The translations under genes were made by a program, and so were the position numbers. DNA of 64,000 nt from Cryobacterium arcticum (GTDB lineage: Bacteria; Actinomycetota; Actinomycetes; Actinomycetales; Microbacteriaceae), in NCBI RefSeq assembly GCF_003185895.1, contig NZ_QHLY01000007.1:1-64000 (forward strand), written 5' to 3'. Positions 38,433-46,792 of the stretch are shown one piece after another (within the stretch, counting starts at the first letter, position 1; each line of letters opens with the position of its first letter). A model generated the notes under the pieces. It saw nothing but the letters and a program-made list of their open reading frames with translations, made no database searches and was not told the DNA's origin.

Positions 38433-39695
38433 ATGCAGAAGACAATCGTGAAGACCCCGACTCCCCAGGACTTTCTCGCCCTCGTGCCCCAACTGGTGGG
38501 TTTCCTGCCCCAACAGAGCCTGGTGCTGGTCGCATTCCGCGGCAATCATACCTGCGGCGCCCTGCGCTTCAACCTGCCCCGCGACGGGGCCGGGGCGGCG
38601 GAGCTGCGCCGCATCGCCGGGACTCTGCTCGGCACCCTGTGCAAGATCCCCGGCGTGGACGCCCTCGTTCCGGTGGTCTATACCGAACAGGAGATCGGCG
38701 ATGAGCAGGCCGGAGCCGCGACCGATCTCCCGCAGGGCGCATTCCTGCGGGCCATCCAGGCCCGGGCGGGGGAGTCCGGGTTCCTGGTGCGGGACGCGCT
38801 CTGCGTGGCGGCGGACGGCTGGGCCAGCTACCTCGACCTCGACCCCGGCCCGGGCCGGGGTCGACCGGGTCGGGCGCCCGATGGTGCGGCCAGGCGGGCG
38901 GTGCGGCATCCGCTCAGCGACATCGCCGCGTCGAGCGTTGCCGAGGACATCCCGGCGGGGTCCCGCCGCCAGATCGCGACGCTGCAGACCGGCGCAGAGC
39001 TGCCCAAGGTGGACCTGGCCACCCGGGAGCGGTGCGCGCGGCGGCTGGCGCGGTACCAGCGCCTCGGCCCCGACCTGGGGCCGATTCCGGAACTGATCGA
39101 GATGGTCGGCGACATGCTCGACCCCGTCGGCACCGCCGAAACCGTGCTCGGCCTGAACCCCGCCGAGCTCAGCATCAACGAGGTCGCCGCGCTGCTCTTC
39201 CTGATGCAGGGGCCGGCTACCCGCGACCAGATGATGCTGCAATTCGCCTTCGGCGAAGAAGAGGGCCGTCGCAGTCACGACCTCAACCGGCACTACGCCA
39301 GACGGCAACGGGAAACCGGGCTCGACATGGACGCACTGGTGGAGGCGGACATGGCCGCCGGGCGCGCCTGGGAGCAGACCACGCCCACCACTGGTGACCT
39401 GATGCTCGGCCTGAGCCCCCAGCGGCCGGATCCCGAGCGCGTGCTGCGCGGCATCCGGCTGCTCAAACTGCTCGTGGCCATGGCGCCACGGGCGGCCCGG
39501 CCGGCACCGCTGTGCATGCTGGCGTGGTTGAGCTGGACGCTCGGCCAGGGCTCCGTCGCCGGCATCTACATCGACACCGCGCTCGACATCGACCCGGAAT
39601 ACGGCATGGCGCTGCTGTTGCTGCAGGTCCTGGGCAGCGGGCACCTGCCAGAGTGGGCATTCGAGGTGCCCGTTGACGAGGCGGCGACTGACTAG
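38433..39695 (+). CDS. DUF4192 domain protein
   Basis: The 420-residue cytoplasmic protein begins with the DUF4192 pattern TPQDFLALVPQLVGFLPQQSLVLVAFRG and shows RFNLPRD and a C-terminal tetratricopeptide-like helical part ending in ALDIDPEYGMALLLLQVL. DUF4192 proteins are restricted to actinobacteria and have no established function. ATG at 38433 follows CAGGGTGA by 5 nt; the frame open further upstream overlaps the divergent transporter gene. It stands alone. Confidence 0.88.
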   Translation: MQKTIVKTPTPQDFLALVPQLVGFLPQQSLVLVAFRGNHTCGALRFNLPRDGAGAAELRRIAGTLLGTLCKIPGVDALVPVVYTEQEIGDEQAGAATDLPQGAFLRAIQARAGESGFLVRDALCVAADGWASYLDLDPGPGRGRPGRAPDGAARRAVRHPLSDIAASSVAEDIPAGSRRQIATLQTGAELPKVDLATRERCARRLARYQRLGPDLGPIPELIEMVGDMLDPVGTAETVLGLNPAELSINEVAALLFLMQGPATRDQMMLQFAFGEEEGRRSHDLNRHYARRQRETGLDMDALVEADMAAGRAWEQTTPTTGDLMLGLSPQRPDPERVLRGIRLLKLLVAMAPRAARPAPLCMLAWLSWTLGQGSVAGIYIDTALDIDPEYGMALLLLQVLGSGHLPEWAFEVPVDEAATD

Positions 39696-39727
39696 ACGGC
39701 TGCGACTGGTCTGCAGCGAGCAGACGG

Positions 39728-41152
39728 CTACAGGTGCTTGGGCGCCTCCGACAACACACCGTGCAGGATGTCGCCGATCTCCCGGATCTCCGCCGGTCCG
39801 ATGGTCAGCGGCGGGGCCAGCTGCACCACGGGGTCGCCACGGTCATCCGCCCGGCAGTACAGGCCGGCCTCGAACAGTGCGCCGGACAGGTAGCCGCGCA
39901 ACAGGCGCTCGGACTCGGCGTCGTTGAAGGTCTCCTTGGTGGCCTTGTCCTTGACCAGTTCGATACCGAAGAAATAGCCCTCTCCGCGCACGTCGCCCAC
40001 AATCGGCAGGTCGAGCAGCTTCTCCAGCTCGGCCCGGAAGACGGGGGAGTTCTCCCGTACGTTCTCGTTCAGCTTCTCCTCCTCGAAAATGTCGAGGTTG
40101 GCCAGCGCCACCGCCGCCGAGACCGGATGGCCGCCGAAGGTATAGCCGTGGTAGAACGCCGTGTCGCCGTGTTTGAACGGCTCGTAGATGCGGTCACTCA
40201 CGATGGTGGCCCCGATCGGCGAGTACCCGCTGGTCATGCCCTTGGCGCAGGTGATCATGTCGGGTTCGATGCCGAACGTGGTCGAGGCGAACATGTTGCC
40301 GATGCGGCCGAACGCGGTGATGACCTCGTCGGCCACCAGCAGAACGTCGTACTTGTCGCAGATCTCCCGCACCCGCTTGAAGTAGCCGGGCGGCGGCGGG
40401 AAGCAGCCGCCGGAGTTCTGCACCGGCTCCAGGAACACGGCGGCCACGGTTTCCGGGCCCTCGAATTGGATCATCTCCTCGATCCGGTTCGCCGCCCACA
40501 GGCCGAAAGCCTCGACGTCGTCGCCGTGGCCGGAGCCCATCTCGTCTGCGCGATAGAAGTTGGTGTTCGGCACCCGGAATCCACCGGGGGTGACCGGCTC
40601 GAACATCTCCTTGAGCGCGGGGATGCCCGTGATGGCCAGCGCGCCCTGGGTGGTGCCGTGGTACGCGACCGAGCGGGAGATGACCTTGTGCTTGGTCGGC
40701 CGGCCCTGCAGCCGCCAGTAGTACTTGGCCAGCTTGAACGCCGTCTCGACGGCCTCGCCGCCGCCGGTGGAGAAGAACACCCGGTTCAGGTCGCCGGGGG
40801 CGTGCTCGGCCAGCCTGTCGGCGAGTTCGATCGCACTCGGGTGGGCATAGGACCAGAGCGGGAAGAACGCCAGTTCCTCGGCCTGCTTCGCCGCGGCCTG
40901 CGCGAGCCGGGTGCGGCCGTGCCCGGCATTCACGACGAACAACCCACTCAGGCCATCGATGTAGCGCTTGCCGGTGGAGTCCCAGATGTGGTGGCCCTGC
41001 CCCTTGGTGATGATGGGAACGCCGGCCCCAGACTCCATCACCGACTGTCGGGCGAAGTGCATCCAGAGGTGATCTTTCGCCTTCTGCTGCAGGTCGGCGT
41101 TCTCGGCGTCGGTGTAGACGCGAGGTGTGCTGGTCTGTTCGGTCGTAGTCAT
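39728..41152 (-). CDS. Class III (omega) aminotransferase, probably putrescine/diamine--pyruvate
   Basis: This 474-residue PLP fold-I enzyme has the Schiff-base lysine Lys304 in MITCAKGMTSGY, the aspartate pair region LLVADEVITAFGRIG and an HGYTFGGHPVSAAVAL phosphate-binding segment. It matches omega-amino acid or diamine:pyruvate transaminases (SpuC type). The adjacent Lrp regulator and gamma-aminobutyraldehyde-type dehydrogenase suggest that it turns putrescine or a related amine into an aminoaldehyde. Beta-alanine or taurine as substrate cannot be excluded. It lies 6 nt downstream of the regulator gene on the same strand. Confidence 0.9.
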   Translation of the reverse strand: MTTTEQTSTPRVYTDAENADLQQKAKDHLWMHFARQSVMESGAGVPIITKGQGHHIWDSTGKRYIDGLSGLFVVNAGHGRTRLAQAAAKQAEELAFFPLWSYAHPSAIELADRLAEHAPGDLNRVFFSTGGGEAVETAFKLAKYYWRLQGRPTKHKVISRSVAYHGTTQGALAITGIPALKEMFEPVTPGGFRVPNTNFYRADEMGSGHGDDVEAFGLWAANRIEEMIQFEGPETVAAVFLEPVQNSGGCFPPPPGYFKRVREICDKYDVLLVADEVITAFGRIGNMFASTTFGIEPDMITCAKGMTSGYSPIGATIVSDRIYEPFKHGDTAFYHGYTFGGHPVSAAVALANLDIFEEEKLNENVRENSPVFRAELEKLLDLPIVGDVRGEGYFFGIELVKDKATKETFNDAESERLLRGYLSGALFEAGLYCRADDRGDPVVQLAPPLTIGPAEIREIGDILHGVLSEAPKHL

Positions 41153-41158
41153 CGTGAG

Positions 41159-41641
41159 TTACCGTGTTCCCCAGTTGTACAGCTGTTTGTGGAGCTTGAG
41201 ATAGACGAAGGTCTCGGTCGACGAGACCCCCTCAAGGTTGCGGATCTGTGAGTTGAGCAGGGCGATCAGTTCGTCGTCGTTCTCGCAGACCACCTCGGCG
41301 AGGATGTCGAACGAGCCGGCCGTGAGCACGACGTAGTCGACGGCCGGTATCGCCGCGAGCTGGTCGGCGAGCACCCGGGTGTCGCCGGTGGCACGGATGC
41401 CGATCATCGCCTGACGGTAGAAACCCAGCTGCATCGGGTCGGTGACCGCGACGACCTGCATGACACCGGCCTCGGTGAGCTTCTGCACCCGTTGCCGCAC
41501 CGCTGCCTCTGAGAGCCCAACGGCCTTGCCGATCTCCGCGTAGGAGCGCCGACCGTCGACCTGCAGTTGCTCGATGATCTTCTTGGACACCTCATCCAGT
41601 TGCGCCGATTTGCCTGCGCTGCCGCGTCCGTTACTGCTCAT
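41159..41641 (-). CDS. Lrp/AsnC-family transcriptional regulator
   Basis: The 160-residue protein has an N-terminal helix-turn-helix ([20 protein letters not shown] with [18 protein letters not shown]) and a C-terminal RAM/AsnC ligand-binding domain ([17 protein letters not shown]). It probably senses an amino acid or amine and controls the aminotransferase and divergent dehydrogenase. ATG at 41641 is preferred over the GTG directly before it. A perfect palindrome in the divergent gap is a candidate binding site. Confidence 0.93.
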   Translation of the reverse strand: MSSNGRGSAGKSAQLDEVSKKIIEQLQVDGRRSYAEIGKAVGLSEAAVRQRVQKLTEAGVMQVVAVTDPMQLGFYRQAMIGIRATGDTRVLADQLAAIPAVDYVVLTAGSFDILAEVVCENDDELIALLNSQIRNLEGVSSTETFVYLKLHKQLYNWGTR

Positions 41642-41687
41642 CACCCGATTGTGGCAGCGAAGGTGCCAAGCGGCAAGCGAATCAGTC

Positions 41688-41705
41688 GTGAAACAAGAGT
41701 TTCAC
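41688..41705. promoter_or_regulatory. Palindromic operator candidate for the Lrp/AsnC regulator
   Basis: GTGAAAC-AAGA-GTTTCAC is a perfect 7-bp inverted repeat with a 4-nt spacer, in an AT-richer part of the 124-bp gap between the regulator and the dehydrogenase gene. Lrp/AsnC proteins often bind near-palindromic sites in such gaps. It lies about 60 bp upstream of the dehydrogenase start. Confidence 0.6.
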
Positions 41706-41752
41706 AACGGATTCCCACGGTGCATCCCTAGATTGTGCAGAGGGCTGGCAGC

Positions 41753-41758
41753 TAGGCT
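41753..41758 (+). promoter_or_regulatory. Leaderless -10 box of the aldehyde dehydrogenase gene
   Basis: TAGGCT lies 7 nt before the ATG at 41766, with no ribosome-binding site between them. TTGTGC at 41733-41738 is a possible but too-close -35. Confidence 0.45.
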
Positions 41759-41765
41759 GGCGCCC

Positions 41766-43193
41766 ATGAGCGCGCTACGCAACTTCATCAACGGCGAACA
41801 CGTCGAGTCCACCGCCGAGTCCACCATCGATCTCATCGACCCGGCCACCGAGCAGAGTTACGGCACCAGCCCGGTGTCGAACGCCGCCGACGTCGACACC
41901 GCCTACCGCGCGGCGGCGGCGGCCTTCGAGGGCTGGGGAGAGTCGACGCCGGCCGAACGTCAACTCGCACTGTTCCGCATCGCCGACGCCATCGAAGCTC
42001 GCGCCGAGGAATTCGCCGACGCCGAGTCCCAGGACACCGGCAAGCCGCGCGGCACCCTCGTCGACGATGAGATCCTGGTCTCGGTCGACCAGATCCGGTT
42101 CTTCGCCGGAGCCGCCCGGGTGCTCGAGGGCCGAAGCGGTGGCGAGTATATGAAGGACCACACCTCGTTCATCCGTCGCGAGCCGATAGGCGTCGTCGGC
42201 CAGGTGACGCCGTGGAACTACCCGCTGAACATGGCGGTCTGGAAGTTCGCACCGGCGCTCGCCGCGGGCAACACCACCGTGCTGAAACCCTCCGACACCA
42301 CCCCGAGCGCCACCCTGTTGCTCGCCGAAGTGGCCGCGGAATTCCTGCCGCCGGGCGTGCTGAACGTGGTGATGGGCGACCGGAGCACCGGGGCCGCGAT
42401 GATCGACCACGCCACCCCGCAGCTGGTGTCGATCACCGGGTCGGTGCGGGCCGGCATGGAGGTCGCCAAGGCCGCTGCCACCGACCTCAAGCGAGTGCAC
42501 CTCGAACTCGGTGGCAAGGCCCCCGTGATCGTCTTCGACGATGCCGACATCGCCCAGGCCGTGGAGGGCATCAGCGCCGCCGGTTTCTTCAACGCCGGCC
42601 AGGACTGCACCGCTGCCACCCGGGTACTCGTGCAGGAGGGCATCCACGATGAGTTCGTGGCGGCGCTGGCCGCGCACGCCGCCCAGAACGCCCGCACGGG
42701 CGCACCCGCGGACGAGGGCATCCTGTTCGGCCCGGTGAACAACAAGCAGCAGCTGGCCCAGGTGACCGGGTTCATCGACCGGTTGCCCGACCACGCCGTG
42801 GTCGAACTGGGCGGCCACCGCCAGGGCAGCACCGGCTACTTTCATGAGGCCACCGTGGTGAGCGGCCTGCGGCAGGCCGACGAGGCCGTGCAGCGCGAGA
42901 TCTTCGGCCCGGTGATCACCGTGCAGCGTTTCAGCGACGAATCCCAGGCGCTGGCCTGGGCCAACGACGTGCAGTACGGGTTGGCGTCGTCGGTATGGAC
43001 CACCAACCACGGCCGCGCCATGCGGATGGCCAAGCGGCTCGATTTCGGCTGCGTCTGGATCAACACCCACATTCCGATCGTCGCGGAAATGCCGCACGGC
43101 GGTTTCAAGCACTCCGGCTATGGGAAGGACCTGTCGATGTACGGGTTCGAGGACTACACCAGGATCAAGCACGTGATGAGCTACATCGGCTGA
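41766..43193 (+). CDS. Gamma-aminobutyraldehyde-type dehydrogenase
   Basis: This 475-residue NAD(P)-dependent aldehyde dehydrogenase has the general base Glu247 in LELGGKAP and the catalytic Cys281 in [11 protein letters not shown]. The C-terminal stretch [16 protein letters not shown], followed by [18 protein letters not shown], is close to E. coli PatD and its relatives, which oxidise 4-aminobutyraldehyde to GABA in putrescine breakdown. ATG at 41766 matches the leaderless promoter; the longer frame crosses the regulator gene. It is divergent from the regulator and aminotransferase genes. Confidence 0.9.
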   Translation: MSALRNFINGEHVESTAESTIDLIDPATEQSYGTSPVSNAADVDTAYRAAAAAFEGWGESTPAERQLALFRIADAIEARAEEFADAESQDTGKPRGTLVDDEILVSVDQIRFFAGAARVLEGRSGGEYMKDHTSFIRREPIGVVGQVTPWNYPLNMAVWKFAPALAAGNTTVLKPSDTTPSATLLLAEVAAEFLPPGVLNVVMGDRSTGAAMIDHATPQLVSITGSVRAGMEVAKAAATDLKRVHLELGGKAPVIVFDDADIAQAVEGISAAGFFNAGQDCTAATRVLVQEGIHDEFVAALAAHAAQNARTGAPADEGILFGPVNNKQQLAQVTGFIDRLPDHAVVELGGHRQGSTGYFHEATVVSGLRQADEAVQREIFGPVITVQRFSDESQALAWANDVQYGLASSVWTTNHGRAMRMAKRLDFGCVWINTHIPIVAEMPHGGFKHSGYGKDLSMYGFEDYTRIKHVMSYIG

Positions 43194-43223
43194 GGTTTTT
43201 CCGGACCGGCTTCCCGACGGGTC

Positions 43224-43229
43224 TAGCAT
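43224..43229 (+). promoter_or_regulatory. -10 box of the FHA gene
   Basis: TAGCAT precedes a short leader with AGAAGGAG, a good ribosome-binding site 5 nt before the ATG. This may be the first promoter of the kinase/FN3-type cluster. Confidence 0.45.
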
Positions 43230-43251
43230 CGAAGAAACGAGAAGGAGCCGG

Positions 43252-44325
43252 ATGCAGCTGGGACGGATCGGGTGCGACACAGCGCCGGGGGAGATCGCGG
43301 AGTGGTCCTTCGTCATCGGCCGCGGCTTTCTGGCCGTCGTGCCCGTCGGCACAGGTACGCCCGTCATCGCCGCCCTGCACGCGCTTGCCGCCGAGCCTGT
43401 CGTCGAGATCGAGACGCTCGTCGCCCTGATCCCGCTGGGCGGCGCTGACGATGTGCATTCCTTCGCGGTCATCGTTCCCGGCAGCACGGTCGTGGCCACC
43501 GGCACCGACCCGGCACCGCACGACGGGATCCCGGTGCATGCCGTGGTGCGCGGAGCCATCGCCGTCGACGTCTTCTCCATCGGCGGGTCGCGCCGGTTCA
43601 CCGACCGCAACATCCGGCCGTGGCTCCTGGCCGAATTCCAGGCCGTGACCGGGCTCATGATCGGGTCGCCGCTGGCCAGCGTTCCCCGCGCCGACCGGCT
43701 GGGCTCCGGTCGCCTGCTCGGCACCGGGATCGACACCGGAGACACCCTGTACTGGTCTGTTGCGGGGCAGAGCACAGAAGACACAGTCCTTCGGCCGCGC
43801 CGGATCGTTGACGACACCGTGATGCTGGACCGCCAACCGCACCGCACCGGGGCCGCGGAGATGGTGGCCACAGCCGTCATCGAACCGCTCGACGATCCCG
43901 TCGTCGTGGCCGGCGCTGTCTCGCTCCCCGAACCGGTCGACGAATTCGTCGATGAAACAGTCCGGCTGTCGGCTGGAGATGCCGGGCGGTGCGGCTTCCG
44001 CCTGGCCACCGGCGAGGACCTCACCCTCGACAGGGTCTACCGGATCGGCCGCAGTCCGCGCCCCCGGCGCATCCCCGAGGGCGAGACGCTCGAACTTCTC
44101 ACCGTGGCATCGCCGAGCGCGATAGTCTCGGCCAACCACCTCGAGATTCGCCAGGATGGCGACGCCGTCGTGCTCACGGATCTCGGCTCGACCAACGGAA
44201 CCCTGGTGCGTTTTGCCCTCGGTCGCACCCAAAGGCTCCGCTCCGGCGCCTCACTGACGGTGTTGCCCGGTACAACTGTGGACATCGGGGACGGTAACCT
44301 GATCGAGATACTGCCAGCGGGCTGA
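43252..44325 (+). CDS. FHA-domain protein
   Basis: The 357-residue protein has an N-terminal beta-rich region of unknown function (about 1-240) and a C-terminal forkhead-associated domain (about 265-357). The domain has the phosphothreonine-binding residues in YRIGRSPRPRR, SANHLEIRQ and TDLGSTNGTLV. It should bind a phosphothreonine on a partner protein, probably made by the kinase encoded just downstream. No signal peptide or clear membrane segment is visible. The phosphatase gene follows 45 nt later. Confidence 0.9.
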   Translation: MQLGRIGCDTAPGEIAEWSFVIGRGFLAVVPVGTGTPVIAALHALAAEPVVEIETLVALIPLGGADDVHSFAVIVPGSTVVATGTDPAPHDGIPVHAVVRGAIAVDVFSIGGSRRFTDRNIRPWLLAEFQAVTGLMIGSPLASVPRADRLGSGRLLGTGIDTGDTLYWSVAGQSTEDTVLRPRRIVDDTVMLDRQPHRTGAAEMVATAVIEPLDDPVVVAGAVSLPEPVDEFVDETVRLSAGDAGRCGFRLATGEDLTLDRVYRIGRSPRPRRIPEGETLELLTVASPSAIVSANHLEIRQDGDAVVLTDLGSTNGTLVRFALGRTQRLRSGASLTVLPGTTVDIGDGNLIEILPAG

Positions 44326-44370
44326 CCGTCGCTCGCTGCCTGCCGCGTTTGCTTTCGGAAGGCACCACCC

Positions 44371-45210
44371 GTGACCCAATTAGGTCAAGGCTCACCCAGC
44401 CACACGATCGCGCTCCCCTCGGTGAAGAAATCCGTCACCCTGGCCTGGGCCGCGCTCACCGACACCGGCCACCGCCGCGAAGTCAATGAAGACAGCCTGG
44501 TGACCACTTCGCCCATCTTCGCTGTCGCGGACGGCATGGGCGGCCACTCTGCCGGCGATGTCGCCAGCAAGGCCGTCGTCACCAGACTCGCCGAGATCGC
44601 CGAGCTGACCGCCGCCGAGGGCGCAGAGGGCGTGACCACCGCCGAAACCATCAACCGTGCCTTGTCCCTGGCCGTTGACGACATGAAGGCCGGAGAAGGC
44701 GTCACCGATCTCGGCACCGGCACCACCGTCACCGGTGTCGCCCTGGCCGTCGTGTCCGGGGGCCCCCAGCTCATTGCCTACAACATCGGTGATTCCCGGG
44801 TCTACCAGCTCACCGGCGGTGTGCTCGAGCAGGTCACGATCGACCACTCCGTGGTACAGGAACTCGTGGACGCCGGACGCATCACCCGGGAAGAAGCCGA
44901 TGTGCACCCGCACGGCAACGTGATCACCCGGGCCGTCGGCTTCCACGAGCCGCCGGTGCCCGACTACCGCATCCTGCCGATCACGCCCGGCTTGCGGGTG
45001 CTGGTGTGCTCTGACGGACTCACCAAGGAACTCACCGCGTACGGCATCCGGCATTTCCTGATGTCCAACCCGCGAGCCGAGGACGCCGTGTCGGCCCTCG
45101 TCACCGCCGCGCTCGACAACGGCGGCCGCGACAACGTGACCGCCATCGTTCTCGACGTGCTGAGCGTCGACGACCTGGGCGACGCGGCCGACGTCGCTGC
45201 CTCGGCCTGA
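44371..45210 (+). CDS. PP2C-family protein phosphatase
   Basis: This 279-residue metal-dependent Ser/Thr phosphatase (PrpC/PstP type) contains the metal ligands in DTGHRREVNEDS, FAVADGMGGHSAGD, VLVCSDGLTKEL and NGGRDNVTAIVL. It is soluble, with no transmembrane tail, unlike mycobacterial PstP. It should reverse phosphorylation by the kinase encoded next. The start is GTG without a strong ribosome-binding site. It is separated from the kinase gene by 154 nt that hold a separate -10 box. Confidence 0.95.
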   Translation: MTQLGQGSPSHTIALPSVKKSVTLAWAALTDTGHRREVNEDSLVTTSPIFAVADGMGGHSAGDVASKAVVTRLAEIAELTAAEGAEGVTTAETINRALSLAVDDMKAGEGVTDLGTGTTVTGVALAVVSGGPQLIAYNIGDSRVYQLTGGVLEQVTIDHSVVQELVDAGRITREEADVHPHGNVITRAVGFHEPPVPDYRILPITPGLRVLVCSDGLTKELTAYGIRHFLMSNPRAEDAVSALVTAALDNGGRDNVTAIVLDVLSVDDLGDAADVAASA

Positions 45211-45223
45211 ACCAACCCAGACA

Positions 45224-45229
45224 TAGAAT
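45224..45229 (+). promoter_or_regulatory. -10 box upstream of the kinase operon
   Basis: TAGAAT lies 14 nt after the phosphatase stop and would give a leader of about 128 nt before the kinase ATG. It may provide independent expression of the ~12.5-kb overlapping operon. Confidence 0.45.
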
Positions 45230-45364
45230 CGGGTGGGGTCGGCGTAACCCGTGACGGTGCCCCCACACCGCAACAACCAGGCAGAGCGCTGAACCCCGGC
45301 AGGCCCGACCCAGGCTGTCGGGTCGGCGCGACCCGCACCGAGCAGAGACGACACGGGAGGCGAC

Positions 45365-46792
45365 ATGGCTGCACGACTGCCATCACCGCCCCCGGCGCTG
45401 CCGGGGTTCTCCTACCTGCGGCCGCTCGGCTCCGGCGGTTTCGCCGACGTGTTCCTCTACGAACAGAACCTGCCGCGCCGCCAGGTGGCCGTGAAGGTGC
45501 TGCTGGCCGAAATGGTCACGGATCCGGTGCGCCGGCTGTTCCAGGCCGAGGCCAACCTGATGGCCCAGCTGAGCTCGCACCCGTCGGTGCTCACGGTGTA
45601 CCAAGCCGGGGTGTCCGCCGATGGTCGCCCCTATCTGGTGATGGAGTACTGCTCCGATTCCCTGGACGCGCGCTACCGCTCCGGCAGGCTGCCGGTGTCC
45701 GAGCTGCTGCGCATCGGCGTGACGATCGCCAGCGCCGTGGAGACCGCGCATCGGCAGGGGGTGCTGCACCGGGACATCAAACCGTCGAACATCCTGATGA
45801 CCGCGTACGGGCATCCTGTGCTCGCCGACTTCGGTATCGCCGCGACGCTCGGTGAGGTGGAGGAGAGCGACCAGGTGGGGCTGTCGATTCCCTGGTCTGC
45901 ACCCGAAATCCTGCTCGACGAATCCGCCGGGTCTGTGGCCGCAGAGGTCTGGGCCCTCGGCGCGACCCTGTATACGCTGCTCGCCGGCCGGTCACCGTTC
46001 GAGCTGCCCGGTGACGTCAACGCCCCGGCCCAGTTGATCGCCCGGATCGGAAAATCGGCCCTGCCGGCCGTCGGTCGGCCCGATGTGCCCGCCCGCCTCG
46101 AACTGGTGCTGGAACGGGCGATGTCCAAACGGCCGGAGCGCCGCCAGGGCAGTGCGCTGGAACTGATCCGGGAGCTGCAGGCCGTCGAAGCCGAACTCGG
46201 CCTCGCCCAGACCCCGGTCGAACTGGCCACGGCGGAATGGGAAGCCCAGGCCGTCGGCGACGCCGCCGACCAGACCCGGATCACCGGGCTGGTCACGGTG
46301 GATGCCCAACCGGCCCGGCGGCAACGCCGGCCGGCGGCCGCGGGCGCCAGGGCCCGCCCGGGCGCGACCGGCCCGGCCCCGCGGGCGAATAGACCCGGCC
46401 GCACCCGCCGTCGCACCGGGGGAGCCCTCCTGGCCTGCGGCCTGCTCCTGGTCGGCGTGGCGGTGGGCGCCCTGCTGGTGGGACCGATACTCGGCTCGTC
46501 GTCCACGACCCCGGCGGAGCGCGCCCTGCCGCGGGTGAGTGACGTGTCGGGTCGCGCCGAATCGGGTACCGTCGTGTTCAGCTGGACCGACCCGGGGATC
46601 GCCGCCGGAGACAACTACGTGGTCACCCCGCACGGTGGCGCGAGCAGCATGCAGCGCGAGACCGAGTTCACGGTGCAGACCGGCGCGGACGGCGATGCCC
46701 CGGTGTGCATCACCGTGAGCGTCAACCGGGACGGCCGCACCGGCGTCGCCAGCACCGAGAAATGTGTCGACCCGGCCCCGGGCACCCCATGA
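45365..46792 (+). CDS. Transmembrane Ser/Thr protein kinase with FN3-like exterior domain
   Basis: The 475 residues hold a kinase domain (about 15-280), a basic Pro/Arg-rich linker, one transmembrane helix (about 351-377) and an extracellular beta-sandwich of about 95 residues with a possible disulfide (PVCIT and EKCVD). Kinase motifs are the glycine loop LGSGGFADVF, Lys44, HRDIKPSN (Asp137) and DFG (Asp155). The activation segment is unusual: it reads GLSIPWSAPE instead of GTxxYMxPE, and the usual DVW aspartate is Glu (AEVWALG). It overlaps the giant repeat protein gene by 4 nt. Confidence 0.92.
   Translation: MAARLPSPPPALPGFSYLRPLGSGGFADVFLYEQNLPRRQVAVKVLLAEMVTDPVRRLFQAEANLMAQLSSHPSVLTVYQAGVSADGRPYLVMEYCSDSLDARYRSGRLPVSELLRIGVTIASAVETAHRQGVLHRDIKPSNILMTAYGHPVLADFGIAATLGEVEESDQVGLSIPWSAPEILLDESAGSVAAEVWALGATLYTLLAGRSPFELPGDVNAPAQLIARIGKSALPAVGRPDVPARLELVLERAMSKRPERRQGSALELIRELQAVEAELGLAQTPVELATAEWEAQAVGDAADQTRITGLVTVDAQPARRQRRPAAAGARARPGATGPAPRANRPGRTRRRTGGALLACGLLLVGVAVGALLVGPILGSSSTTPAERALPRVSDVSGRAESGTVVFSWTDPGIAAGDNYVVTPHGGASSMQRETEFTVQTGADGDAPVCITVSVNRDGRTGVASTEKCVDPAPGTP

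Noticed and set aside
41775..44024. 749-codon minus-strand frame over the dehydrogenase and FHA genes
   Set aside because: It spans two well-defined genes on the other strand and shows no domain; it is a shadow of high GC at third positions.
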